Assembly: GCF_001592305.1 (NCBI RefSeq)
Contig: NZ_BCWR01000001.1
Coordinates: 496,001 to 560,000, forward strand
Length of the DNA: 64,000 bases
Direction: 5' to 3'
DNA from: Hydrogenophaga taeniospiralis CCUG 15921
GTDB taxonomy: Bacteria > Pseudomonadota > Gammaproteobacteria > Burkholderiales > Burkholderiaceae_C
Shown piece after piece: positions 23,545-32,074 of this stretch (positions within the stretch are counted from its first letter, which is position 1; each line of letters starts with the position of its first letter). The notes below the pieces were generated by a model. The model was not told where the DNA came from and searched no databases. It was given only the letters and a program-made list of their open reading frames with translations. A program made the translations under genes and the position numbers.

Positions 23545-24252
23545 TTATTCGATGCGCAGCGGACAGGCCAGCCGGTAGCCGCGGCCCCGCACAACGTTGA
23601 GCGCGTCCGCGGGAAAGCCCAGGCCATCGAGCTTTCGGCGCAGGCGCCGCACCAGGGAAAACAGGGCGTTGTTGAGGTCGACGTCGCCCTCTTCCTGCGC
23701 GGACCACAGCAGGCGCCTGAGGGTTTCGCTCTCCACCAGGCTGCCGTGTGACAGCGCCAGCGCGTGCAGCAGCATGACCTCGCGGCCGGTGAGCGGACTG
23801 GCCTGGCCGCCGGGGCAGACCAGTTGCCCCTTGGCGACCTGCAGCACCGGCTGGGCCTCGGTGGGCTCGGGCCGAATGGCGGCGGGTTGACCGCGTTTCA
23901 CCAGGGCCGTGAGCGCCAGCTCCACCTCTTCCATTTCAGCGGGCTTGAGCAGGTACACGTCGGCCCCGCAGCGCCAGCCGGCCAGGCGATCAACCGGTGA
24001 GGTGCGCCCGGACAACATGACGATGCCCAGCCCCGGGTGCGCCGCCTTCACCCAGCGCGCCACCTCGATGCCGCTTTCCTGGGGCAGCCCCACGTCGAGC
24101 AGCAGCACGTCGGGCACACGCTCGGCCAGTGCCACGCGCACGCCCTGGCCATCGCTCACAGCGCGCACCCGCCAGACGCCGCTGTCGTTGAGGTAGTCCA
24201 CCAGGGCTTCGCGCAAGTTGGTGAAGTCTTCGCAGACCAGTACATCCCACAT
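23545..24252 (-). CDS. OmpR-family response regulator
   Basis: Predicted 235-aa two-component regulator. The receiver domain has acidic Glu8/Asp9, phospho-acceptor Asp53 (VLLLDVGLP), Ser81 in MLSGR, and Lys103 (LLKPAE). The C-terminal winged helix (about 135-230) has SPLTGREVMLLHAL and the recognition and wing segments NNALFSLVRRLRRKLD and NVVRGRGYRLACPL. It follows the kinase gene by 3 bases and lies 223 bases before the first pilin gene, on the same strand. The likely target is the tandem repeat at 23384-23402. Confidence 0.9.
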   Translation of the reverse strand: MWDVLVCEDFTNLREALVDYLNDSGVWRVRAVSDGQGVRVALAERVPDVLLLDVGLPQESGIEVARWVKAAHPGLGIVMLSGRTSPVDRLAGWRCGADVYLLKPAEMEEVELALTALVKRGQPAAIRPEPTEAQPVLQVAKGQLVCPGGQASPLTGREVMLLHALALSHGSLVESETLRRLLWSAQEEGDVDLNNALFSLVRRLRRKLDGLGFPADALNVVRGRGYRLACPLRIE

Positions 24253-24255
24253 CCG

Positions 24256-26337
24256 TCACCCCTTGTCCCCGCCCGGCGGCGGAAAAGTCGAACACCGCTC
24301 GCCCGCCGCCAGGATGGGCAGCACCAGCGTGAACGTCACCTCGCTGCCCTGCACGCTGCAGCCCACATCGCCGCCCAGCATCTGCGCCAGGCCCCGGACC
24401 CAGTACAGCCCCAGCCCCGAGCCGGAGTACTGGTGGGCGTTGGGGCCCCGGTAATACTTCTCGAACACCCGCTGCGGGTCCGGCATGCCCACCGCGCCCA
24501 CCTGGTTGCGCACCGCCAGGGCGCATTGGGAGTTCCAGTCCCCGCTCATCGGGCGCACCGCCATATCCAGCACCACCATGGAGCCGGGCACGGAGTACTT
24601 GATCGCGTTGTCCACCAGGTTGCGGATCATCATCAGCACCCGCTCCAGCCCCCCGGCGACCACCCAGCGCCCGCCCTGCTCGAAGGACGACAGTTGCGCG
24701 GTGTCGACGGACGCATGCCGCACGTGCTCGGCCAGCAGGCGGTTGAGCAGCGCAGACAGCTCGCAGGTGCCCAGCGCCGCCTTGGCCGAGAGGCCCTCGT
24801 CGGCGTTCATGCGGTACTCCAGCTCGCTCGTGGCCTGCACCTGCTGCAACACCTCGCGCATCTGCTGCACCGACGCCTCGATGCGCTGCAGATCGCGCGC
24901 CGCCGCGTCTCGCGTGGCGTGGCCGATCTGGGGCAGCTTGCGCTCCAGCGCCGAGCGGGCCAGTGCCACCACGGACAAGGGCGAACGGATTTCGTGCAGC
25001 AACATGCTCAGGAAGCGCCCGTCTTCCTCGCGTTTCTGACGCTCGATGTGCATCTGCTGCTGGACCAGCGCGAACTCGCGCTGGTCCAGTTGCTGCTGAC
25101 GGCTCAGCAGGAAGTTGCGCCGCAGCAGCACCAGATGGAGGAGCACAGCGGTCAGCAGGTTGATGAAGACGCCCGGGTACAGGTGCAGGAAACCCGCCTG
25201 AAACCAGCCCAGGTGGGCGACGTACAGGACGATGAAGTACGCCGTGGTGGTGATCGCATTGACCCGCAGCAGATTGAGCAGGAAGGTGTCATGGCAGCGC
25301 AGCATGAACACACTGACAAGACCCAGCCCCATGGAAACGGGCATCAGGATCGCCGGCAGCTGCAGCGCCAGATCGGAGCGCCCCACGGCCATCAGCAGTA
25401 TCTGTGTGGGCAGGAACAGCAGCGTCAGCGTCTGCAGGCGCAGCAACCAGCGCGGCACGCCGTACAGCGCGTGAAACAGGCGATAGAACAAGGCCCCGAA
25501 GAAGAAGTGAAAGTAGCCGCACCAGACCGAGAGCAGATCGGCCGCGCGCGGCGCCTCGGGGAACAGGAACTGTGCCCCCAGCCCGAAATAGGAAAACATC
25601 GTCACCATCGACGTCAGCTGGAACAAGGCATTGACCGCCCAATAGCGGTCGCGCTGCAACGCTGCCGACATGGCCGACGCGCAGGCCAGCACGAAAACCA
25701 CGCCGCCATACAGCCCCACACCGGCCAAGGTCCAGGCGTTTTCCCGGTGCGCCGTCCGGGGATCGATCACCCTCACCCGCACGTTGTGCGCGTTGCGCGT
25801 CTTCACGCGCACAAACGCCGCCACCCCGGCGGAGAACTCGGCCTCGGCGGTGAACGCAAGGTCTTCCCGGGGCCGCTGTGCGAACGCGAACCGGTCGCCC
25901 TGCTGCTCCAGTCGCCAACCGCCGGCCTGCCCCGCATCGCGCAGGTACAGGCGCACATCGTCCAGGTAGCTCGGTTGCACGACCAGCGCCCGCCGGCCGA
26001 CCGTCCCTGAAGGCATCTCCACGCGAAACCAGCGCACCGCGCTTGAATACCCCAGCGACACCTGGGCACTCACCGGCTTGAACGCGCCCGCGGGCAGTGC
26101 CGCCACCTCGTCGATGTCAAGGTCCCCGCGCTCGTCGGAGTACAGCGACAGCTGGGCCAGGCTGTCCGCCCCGTCCACCCAGCGCGACAGGCCGATGTAC
26201 AGCGACACGATGCCCACCGCGACCAACACCCCCAGCAGAAAGCTGCTGACGCCGGTCCATCTCTGGCGCCGATCCAGAAATGGGGTCTCATCACCCGGCG
26301 ACTCGGAGAGGAGATGAGCGGTGCTGTCAAACGGCAT
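24256..26337 (-). CDS. Membrane sensor histidine kinase with 7TMR-DISM architecture
   Basis: Predicted 693-aa kinase. After an N-terminal membrane helix (about 30-52) comes an extracytoplasmic beta-rich domain (about 60-195) of the 7TMR-DISM extracellular type, which often senses carbohydrates or other small ligands. Seven hydrophobic helices span about 203-407. The dimerisation domain has the phospho-acceptor His448 in MLLHEIRSPLS. The ATPase domain shows an N box (MIRNLVDNAIKYS) and a G box (GSGLGLYWV). It lies 6 bases after a DsbA-like gene and 3 bases before its regulator. The ligand is unknown. Confidence 0.88.
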   Translation of the reverse strand: MPFDSTAHLLSESPGDETPFLDRRQRWTGVSSFLLGVLVAVGIVSLYIGLSRWVDGADSLAQLSLYSDERGDLDIDEVAALPAGAFKPVSAQVSLGYSSAVRWFRVEMPSGTVGRRALVVQPSYLDDVRLYLRDAGQAGGWRLEQQGDRFAFAQRPREDLAFTAEAEFSAGVAAFVRVKTRNAHNVRVRVIDPRTAHRENAWTLAGVGLYGGVVFVLACASAMSAALQRDRYWAVNALFQLTSMVTMFSYFGLGAQFLFPEAPRAADLLSVWCGYFHFFFGALFYRLFHALYGVPRWLLRLQTLTLLFLPTQILLMAVGRSDLALQLPAILMPVSMGLGLVSVFMLRCHDTFLLNLLRVNAITTTAYFIVLYVAHLGWFQAGFLHLYPGVFINLLTAVLLHLVLLRRNFLLSRQQQLDQREFALVQQQMHIERQKREEDGRFLSMLLHEIRSPLSVVALARSALERKLPQIGHATRDAAARDLQRIEASVQQMREVLQQVQATSELEYRMNADEGLSAKAALGTCELSALLNRLLAEHVRHASVDTAQLSSFEQGGRWVVAGGLERVLMMIRNLVDNAIKYSVPGSMVVLDMAVRPMSGDWNSQCALAVRNQVGAVGMPDPQRVFEKYYRGPNAHQYSGSGLGLYWVRGLAQMLGGDVGCSVQGSEVTFTLVLPILAAGERCSTFPPPGGDKG

Positions 26338-26343
26338 CGCTGC

Positions 26344-27000
26344 TCAGGAACCCGCGGCGATCTGACGCAGCGCCTGCTCGAACACCTCGGCGGGCTGACC
26401 GCCCGAGATCAGGTGCCGGTCGTTGACGATGACCGCGGGCACCGAGTGAATGCCCTGGCGGTGGTAGAACTGCTCGCGCTCGCGCACCTCCTGCGCGAAG
26501 GCGTCGCTGGCCAGCACCTCGCGGGCGCGGGCTTCGTCCAGCCCCACGTCGACCACCGCGGCCAGCAGCACGGCGTGATCGGCCGGGCTTTCGGCGCGGC
26601 CGTGGTAGGCGGTCAGCAGCGCCTTCTTCAGCGCGTGCTGCTGGCCGGGCGCGCCCTCCTTGTCGGCCCAGGCGAGCAGGCGGTGCGCGTCAAAGGTGTT
26701 CCAGATGCGGCCCCGGCCTTCGGGCTTGAAGGTGAAGCCGGCCTCGGCCCCGCGCTGGCGGATGGTGGCGCGGATCTGCGCCTGCTGCTCGGCCGTGCTG
26801 CCGTATTTCTGGGTCAGGTGCTCGGTCACGTCCTGGCCTTCGGGGCCCATCTGCGGATTGAGCTCGAAGGGCTGGAAGTGCATCTCGGCGTGGATGTCGC
26901 CCTCTACGGCGGCCAGGGCCTGCTCCAGGGCGGACAGGCCAATGGCGCACCAGGGGCAGGACACGTCGGACACAAAGTCGATCTTGAGGTTCGTGGTCAT
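26344..27000 (-). CDS. Cytoplasmic DsbA-family (FrnE-like) thiol oxidoreductase
   Basis: Predicted 218-aa thioredoxin-fold protein without a signal peptide. It begins with an FVSDVSCPWC strand, giving the redox motif Cys15-Pro-Trp-Cys18. The inserted helical domain and the late cis-proline region (GIHSVPAVIVND) followed by LISGGQPAEVFEQAL are typical of FrnE/polyketide-type DsbA members and 2-hydroxychromene-2-carboxylate isomerase relatives. ATG 27000 follows GAAGGTAA. It is the first gene of the leftward set and lies 6 bases before the kinase gene, so it may be co-transcribed with the two-component system. Its substrate is not known. Confidence 0.85.
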   Translation of the reverse strand: MTTNLKIDFVSDVSCPWCAIGLSALEQALAAVEGDIHAEMHFQPFELNPQMGPEGQDVTEHLTQKYGSTAEQQAQIRATIRQRGAEAGFTFKPEGRGRIWNTFDAHRLLAWADKEGAPGQQHALKKALLTAYHGRAESPADHAVLLAAVVDVGLDEARAREVLASDAFAQEVREREQFYHRQGIHSVPAVIVNDRHLISGGQPAEVFEQALRQIAAGS

Positions 27001-27179
27001 GGGTTTACCTTCGCCCTGTGGGCTGCGGTGCGGGCTTGCTGGGGAACGGCCCGGCGCTGCGTTCATGCGGCGATGGTAGCGACAGCCGCCCGTGCCCGCA
27101 GTCCCCGGCCCGACCAGCCCCAGCGCCACGCATGGGCTTGCGCGACAATCGCCTCCCACCCACCGCGCCCCCGAGCACC

Positions 27180-28001
27180 ATGACCGACCGTTACGCCGTC
27201 ATCGGCCACCCCATTTCGCACAGCAAGTCGCCGCTGATCCACGGCCTGTTCGCCCAGGCCACGGGCCAGGACATCACATACACCGCCATCGAAGCCCCGC
27301 TCGACGGCTTCCGGGCCACGGTGGAAGCCTTTCGCGCCAGCGGCGGACGCGGCATGAATGTGACCCTGCCCTTCAAGCTGCAGGCCTTCGAGATCGCCAC
27401 CGACCCGATGGAGTCCGCCCGCCTGGCCGGCGCGGTCAACGCGCTGAAGTTCGACGGCGAGCGCATCCATGCGCAGAACTTCGACGGCCTGGGTCTGGTG
27501 AACGACATCCAGCGCAACCTGGGCGTGTCGCTGGCGGGCAAACGCGTGCTGATCTGCGGCGCGGGCGGCGCCACGCGCGGCGCCATCGTGCCCATCGCCG
27601 CGCAGCGGCCCGCGCTCATCGCCATTGCCAACCGCAGCGCCGACAAGGCCCACGGCCTGAAGACCGACTTCGCCGGCCACGCCGCGCTGCAGACCGGCGG
27701 CTACGAAGACCTGGCCGGCGAATCGTTCGACGTGGTGCTCAATGCCACCTCCACCGGCCTCTCGCAGGCCGAGCTGCCGCTGCCCGCGGGCGTGTTCGCG
27801 CCCGGCGCGCTGGCCTACGAACTGGTCTACGGCAAGGGCCTCACGCCCTTCCTGCGGCAGGCGCAGGCCGCGGGCGTGACGCAGATCGCCGACGGCGTGG
27901 GCATGCTGGTGGAACAGGCGGCCGAGGCCTTCGAGTGGTGGCGCGGCGTGCGCCCCGTCACCCGCCCCGTGATCGACCAGCTCACCGTGCCGCTGGTCTG
28001 A
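27180..28001 (+). CDS. aroE: Shikimate dehydrogenase
   Basis: Predicted 273-aa NADP-dependent enzyme reducing 3-dehydroshikimate to shikimate in aromatic amino acid synthesis. The substrate site is intact: SKSP (15-18), NVTLPFK with catalytic Lys66, and Asp102 in NFDGLG; the usual Thr before this Asp is Phe here. The nucleotide-binding GAGGATRG motif follows, with ANRS marking the adenosine-phosphate side. The start follows a divergent 179-base gap from the DsbA-like gene. Length matches the family. Confidence 0.92.
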   Translation: MTDRYAVIGHPISHSKSPLIHGLFAQATGQDITYTAIEAPLDGFRATVEAFRASGGRGMNVTLPFKLQAFEIATDPMESARLAGAVNALKFDGERIHAQNFDGLGLVNDIQRNLGVSLAGKRVLICGAGGATRGAIVPIAAQRPALIAIANRSADKAHGLKTDFAGHAALQTGGYEDLAGESFDVVLNATSTGLSQAELPLPAGVFAPGALAYELVYGKGLTPFLRQAQAAGVTQIADGVGMLVEQAAEAFEWWRGVRPVTRPVIDQLTVPLV

Positions 28002-28056
28002 CCACACTCCCCGCACCGCCCAGCCAGCCCATGGCTTCGCGGCACCCGCACATCCC

Positions 28057-28944
28057 ATGAACGCTTCCCGCTGGGCGCAAGCCCTGCCCCTGCTCGCCGT
28101 GTTCGGCTCGGTCGTCGCGCTGGGCATCGGCACATCCTTCGCCAAACAGCTGTTCCCGCAGGTCGGCTCGCTGGGCACCACGGCCCTGCGCGTGGGCTTT
28201 TCCGCGCTGTTGCTGCTGCTGATCTGGCGGCCCTGGCGCTGGCCGCTGTCGAAGGCCGACGCGAAGAGCCTGCTGCGCTACGGCGTGGCGCTGGGTTGCA
28301 TGAACCTGATGTTCTACCAGTCGCTGCAGAGCATTCCGTTTGGCGTGGCCGTGGCCATCGAGTTCAGCGGGCCGCTCGCAGTAGCCTTCTTCACCTCGCG
28401 CCAGCGCATCGACACCCTCTGGATCGCGCTGGCCGCGGCTGGCCTGGGCCTGCTGCTGCCGCTGGGGCACGACGTCAGCTCGCTGGACCCGGTGGGCGTG
28501 GGCTTTGCGCTCGGCGCCGCCGTCTGCTGGGCGACCTACATCCTGTTCGGCAAAAAAGTCGGCCACCTGCACGCAGGCCACTCGGTGGCCCTGGGCCTGA
28601 CCATGGCCGCGATCACGGTGGTGCCCTTCGGCATCTGGCACGCCGGCAGCGCGCTGCTGCAACCCGGGATCCTGCTCGTCGGCCTGGGCGTGGCGGCCGT
28701 GTCCAGCGCCATCCCAATCTCGCTGGAGATGGTCGCGCTCAAACGCCTGACCCCGGCGGCCTTCGGCGTGATGACCAGCATGGAGCCCGCCGTGGCCGCG
28801 CTGCTCGGCCTGCTGATGCTGGGCGAACAGCTCACCGGCCTGCAGTGGCTGGCGGTCATGCTGGTGATGGGCGCCGCCGCCGGCAGCGCGGCGACCGCGA
28901 AGCCCGATGCCCACCGCGGGCCGGCGGACGAGATCGTGCAGTGA
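28057..28944 (+). CDS. EamA-family exporter, RhtA-like
   Basis: Predicted 295-aa inner-membrane protein with ten transmembrane helices in two EamA repeats. Sequences such as AVFGSVVALGIGTSFAKQLF and the second-repeat AAVSSAIPISLEMVALKRL resemble RhtA, which exports threonine and homoserine. The EPAVAALLGLLMLGE signature near the end is typical of the EamA superfamily. It lies 55 bases after aroE. Substrate specificity is a guess; amino acids or other small metabolites are likely. Confidence 0.85.
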   Translation: MNASRWAQALPLLAVFGSVVALGIGTSFAKQLFPQVGSLGTTALRVGFSALLLLLIWRPWRWPLSKADAKSLLRYGVALGCMNLMFYQSLQSIPFGVAVAIEFSGPLAVAFFTSRQRIDTLWIALAAAGLGLLLPLGHDVSSLDPVGVGFALGAAVCWATYILFGKKVGHLHAGHSVALGLTMAAITVVPFGIWHAGSALLQPGILLVGLGVAAVSSAIPISLEMVALKRLTPAAFGVMTSMEPAVAALLGLLMLGEQLTGLQWLAVMLVMGAAAGSAATAKPDAHRGPADEIVQ

Positions 28945-29003
28945 AGCAGAGAGAAACGGCGCTGGTCGGCCATGGAAGCAGCCTCATGGGCTAATTTCCA
29001 AGC

Positions 29004-29249
29004 GTGATGAATCAAGTCACGCTGCGCGACTTCGATCAACTGTGCCTGCCGCCCGTCGAACCCCTGCAGCCCGAGCAGATCAAGCAGATCCGCGAAACCA
29101 CAAGGGTCAGCCAGGCTGTCTTTGCACGCCTGTTGAACACCAGCCTCTCGACCGTGCAGAAGTGGGAGATTGGTCAAAAGAAGCCCACGGGCACCGCCCT
29201 CAAGCTGCTGCACCTGGTGCAAAAGCGCGGCATTGAGGTCGTGGCTTAG
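29004..29249 (+). CDS. HigA/XRE-type helix-turn-helix protein, apparently orphan
   Basis: Predicted 81-aa DNA-binding protein. The helix-turn-helix reads IRETTRVSQAVFARLLNTSL, followed by STVQKWEIGQKKPTG, the form seen in HigA antitoxins and NadS-like regulators. HigA normally follows a RelE-like toxin gene, but only 59 bases separate it from the exporter gene upstream and there is no room for a toxin. Two adjacent methionines (29004, 29007) are possible starts; no strong ribosome-binding site is evident. It may be a solitary regulator or an antitoxin remnant. Confidence 0.8.
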   Translation: MMNQVTLRDFDQLCLPPVEPLQPEQIKQIRETTRVSQAVFARLLNTSLSTVQKWEIGQKKPTGTALKLLHLVQKRGIEVVA

Positions 29250-29337
29250 GCACACCACGGCGGCGGCCGACGCGCCCGGTGCCGCAACACCGCACGCACG
29301 AGCCCCAGCGACACCATAGGGTTCACCCTTATTCATC

Positions 29338-29355
29338 TAGTCCTATAGAGGACTA
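29338..29355. promoter_or_regulatory. Palindromic operator before the GntR-family gene
   Basis: TAGTCCT-ATAG-AGGACTA is an inverted repeat with 7-base arms. CTATAG recurs at 29343-29348 and 29353-29358. It ends 11 bases before the regulator ATG at 29367, in an AT-rich patch of an otherwise GC-rich region. The symmetry fits the winged-helix dimers of GntR proteins, so autoregulation by occlusion of the start region is likely. Confidence 0.55.
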
Positions 29356-29366
29356 TAGTACAGAAC

Positions 29367-30104
29367 ATGAACCCACCGCTTCGCCTCGTACCCGCCGAAC
29401 CCGGCCTCAGCCGCTACGCCTCGCTCGCCCAGGCCCTGCGGGCCCGTGTGGTGGCGGGGGAATGGCCACCGGGCTCGGCCCTGCCGGCCGAAAGCCAGCT
29501 GGCCAGCGAGCACAGCGTGGCCCTGGGCACCATGCGCCGCGCCCTGGAGCTGCTGGTGGAGCAAGGCTTCATCGAGCGGATCCACGGCAAGGGCACTTTT
29601 GTCCGTCAGGGGCTGGCGGGCGCGTCCATGCTGCGCTTCTTCCGCTTCGACGGCGGCACGGGCGAGGTGCCGCTTTCGCGCATCCTGCAGCGCAGCCTTG
29701 TGAGCGCGCCAGCCGCGGTGTCGCGGGCGCTGGGCATCGGCACCGGGGAACCGGTTCTGCGCCTGCACCGCCTGCGCCTCATGGGCGGCCAGCCCTGCCT
29801 GTTGGAAGAACTCTGGCTGCCGCTCGACCTGTTTGAGCCGCTGGCCGACGACGACCTCAGCACCTGGGATGACTTGCTCTACCCCATGTTCGCGCGCCGC
29901 GTGCAGGTCCACGTGCACCGCGCGCTGGACGACATCGGCTTTGCCCAGCTCAGCGCCACACAGGCCCGCCACCTGGGCCTGCCCGCCGGCCACCCCTGCG
30001 CGCAAGTGCAGCGCTCGGCCTTCGACCTCACCGGGCGCTGCGTCGAACTGCGCACCACGCGCGGCGATGCCCACGCCTTTCACTACACCGTCACCATCAC
30101 CTGA
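29367..30104 (+). CDS. GntR-family regulator, HutC/UTRA subfamily
   Basis: Predicted 245-aa regulator. The N-terminal winged helix (about 15-78) has the GntR hallmarks ALRARVVAGEWPPGSALPAE and the MRRALELLVEQGFIERIHGKG wing followed by TFV. The C-terminal UTRA ligand-binding domain contains RLHRLRLMGGQPCLLEELWL and a terminal CVELRTTRGDAHAFHY stretch. It precedes a Bug-type receptor and an amidohydrolase on the same strand, so it probably controls uptake and hydrolysis of the same carboxylate. The ligand is unknown. Confidence 0.88.
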   Translation: MNPPLRLVPAEPGLSRYASLAQALRARVVAGEWPPGSALPAESQLASEHSVALGTMRRALELLVEQGFIERIHGKGTFVRQGLAGASMLRFFRFDGGTGEVPLSRILQRSLVSAPAAVSRALGIGTGEPVLRLHRLRLMGGQPCLLEELWLPLDLFEPLADDDLSTWDDLLYPMFARRVQVHVHRALDDIGFAQLSATQARHLGLPAGHPCAQVQRSAFDLTGRCVELRTTRGDAHAFHYTVTIT

Positions 30105-30114
30105 AGGGGCCCCC

Positions 30115-31119
30115 ATGAGCAACATCTGCATTCCCATCGACGCCCGGCTCTCGCGCCGCACCCTCATCACGGCTGCGGGCGCTACCCTGGCCGCCCCCTG
30201 GATCGGCGCGCACGCGCAAGGCAAGATCGCTGGCGGCAAGCCGATCACGCTGGTCGTCTCCTACCCACCCGGCGGCGGCGCCGACCTCATGGCCCGCACC
30301 ATCGCGCCCCGGCTGGAGGCCGCGCTCGGCCAGACCGTGGTGGTGGAAAACAAGGCCGGTGCCAGCGGCCAGCTGGCGGCCGGGCACGTGGCGCGTGCCG
30401 CGGCCGACGGCAGTGTGCTGCTGCTCGACGCCTCATCGTTTGCCGTCACGCCATCGCTTTTCCCCAAACTGCCCTACAACGCCTCCACCGCTTTCACGCC
30501 CCTGGCCGTGCTGGCCACATTTCCCAACGTGCTGGTGTGCACACCCAGCTTTGAAGCGAAGAGCGTGAAAGACGTGATCCGCCTGGCCAAGGCCCGTCCA
30601 CTGGACTACGCCTCGTCGGGCAACGGTTCAGCGCAGCACCTGGCCGGCGCCCTGTTCGAGCAGCGCACCGGCGTGACGCTGACCCACGTGGCCTACCGCG
30701 GCGGCGGCCCCGCCATGAACGACGTGATGGGCGGCCAGGTGCCGCTGTTCTTTGCCAACGTGGCCTCGTCGCTCGGTCACATCAAGGCCGGCAAGCTGCG
30801 CCCGCTCGCCGTCACCAGCACGCTGCGCGCCCGCTCCCTGCCCGACGTGCCGACCATGGCCGAGGCCGGCGTCAGCGGTTACGAGGTGCTGGAGTGGAAC
30901 CCGATCCTCGGGCCGGCTGGCATGGCCGCCGATGTGAAGGCCACGCTGGTAGCGGCGATCCGCAAGGCGCTGGAAGACGCCGAAGTGCTCGGCCGCATCC
31001 GCCAGCTCGGCGGCGACGTGTTTGCCGACGCCAGCCAGCAGAGCGCGGGCAAGTTCATCGCTGCGCAGCAGGCGCTGTGGGCCAAGGTGATCAAAGAGCG
31101 CGGCATCACCACCGGATGA
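30115..31119 (+). CDS. Bug/TctC-family periplasmic receptor
   Basis: Predicted 334-aa solute-binding protein of the tripartite tricarboxylate transporter receptor family. An SRRTLITAAGATLAAPWIGA signal (about 13-33) looks Tat-like and ends in AHA. The mature part opens with ITLVVSYPPGGGADLMARTI and has VVVENKAGASGQLA, VAYRGGGPAMNDVMGGQVPL and LPDVPTMAEAGVSGYE, all family signatures. These bind small carboxylates with carboxylate-loop contacts. No TctA or TctB membrane subunits are in the window, which is common for expanded Bug families in Burkholderiales. Confidence 0.92.
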   Translation: MSNICIPIDARLSRRTLITAAGATLAAPWIGAHAQGKIAGGKPITLVVSYPPGGGADLMARTIAPRLEAALGQTVVVENKAGASGQLAAGHVARAAADGSVLLLDASSFAVTPSLFPKLPYNASTAFTPLAVLATFPNVLVCTPSFEAKSVKDVIRLAKARPLDYASSGNGSAQHLAGALFEQRTGVTLTHVAYRGGGPAMNDVMGGQVPLFFANVASSLGHIKAGKLRPLAVTSTLRARSLPDVPTMAEAGVSGYEVLEWNPILGPAGMAADVKATLVAAIRKALEDAEVLGRIRQLGGDVFADASQQSAGKFIAAQQALWAKVIKERGITTG

Positions 31120-31171
31120 GTGCCGCACGGTCGCCTGAAGGCGCTCAGCACCGCAGCGCGAAGGTACTCCA

Positions 31172-31975
31172 GTGAATGCGATCCCTGCATCCGTCCCGCG
31201 AGGCTGGGACTGCCATGTGCATGTGTTCGATCCCGTGCACCCTGCACAGGCCGGGCACTACCAGCCCGCGCTGCGCGACCTGCCCGAGATCGAGCAAACC
31301 GCTACGGCGCTGGGCGTGGGCCATCTCGTGCTGGTGCAACCCAGCGTCTATGGCACCGACAACGGCCTGATCCTGCGGGCGCTGGCCCGCGAGCCGGGCC
31401 TGCACCGGGGGGTGGTGGTGTTGGACACCTCCGTGACCGACGCCGAACTCGACACCATGCACCGGTTGGGCGTGCGCGGCGTGCGCTTCAACCTGGTGTC
31501 ACCCGTGGGCAACGGCCCCAGTGCTTTTCGCGCCCTCGCTCCCCGGCTGAAGGCACGTGGCTGGCATGTGCAGTGGTACGCCCGGGCCGACCAACTGGCC
31601 GCCATTGCCGACCTGCACGAGGGCAGTGGCCTGATTCCCGTTCTCGACCATCTGGCCGGGCTGCACCCGGGCGTCGGCGCCACCGATCCCGCCTGGGCAT
31701 CCTTGGAACGCCTGGCGGCGCAGGGCGCGTGGGTCAAGCTTTCGGGCTGGTACCGGCTGCAGGCCAGCGCGCCTTACGAGGCGCTGCACACCCACATCCA
31801 GCGTGTGGCGGAGACCCTGGGTGAGCGCCTGGTCTGGGGCTCCGACTGGCCGCACACCGCCTTCGAGCACGACGCCCTGCCGCCCTACGGCAGCCTCTGG
31901 CAGCCGGTGGTGCAGGCGCTCGGCGAATCCCGCGCCGCCGCCGTGCGCGTGGCAGGCCTCTGGCTCTACGACTGA
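31172..31975 (+). CDS. Amidohydrolase, 2-pyrone-4,6-dicarboxylate hydrolase-like
   Basis: Predicted 267-aa TIM-barrel hydrolase of the amidohydrolase superfamily (COG3618 type). The N-terminal WDCHVHVFDP gives the HxH metal pair (His15, His17) and the C-terminal LVWGSDWPH supplies the conserved barrel-end Asp. LigI-type enzymes hydrolyse lactones such as 2-pyrone-4,6-dicarboxylate, some without metal. The start is a GTG at 31172, preceded by AAGG at 31161; no ATG fits the alignment. It follows the Bug receptor, suggesting lactone or related carboxylate turnover. Confidence 0.8.
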   Translation: MNAIPASVPRGWDCHVHVFDPVHPAQAGHYQPALRDLPEIEQTATALGVGHLVLVQPSVYGTDNGLILRALAREPGLHRGVVVLDTSVTDAELDTMHRLGVRGVRFNLVSPVGNGPSAFRALAPRLKARGWHVQWYARADQLAAIADLHEGSGLIPVLDHLAGLHPGVGATDPAWASLERLAAQGAWVKLSGWYRLQASAPYEALHTHIQRVAETLGERLVWGSDWPHTAFEHDALPPYGSLWQPVVQALGESRAAAVRVAGLWLYD

Positions 31976-32074
31976 GGCCTCAATGCCCGAGCGCACTGGT
32001 GTTGCACCGTATCTCCCTGGGCCTTGACCAATGCACCCTGTTCAGGTGCGTCATGAATGGACGATGGGATCGGC

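Noticed and set aside
23528-23545. ACCGCC/GGCGGT hairpin at the end of the response regulator gene as a terminator
   Set aside because: It is short, overlaps the stop codon and lacks a T-run. Read-through into the pilin region cannot be excluded.
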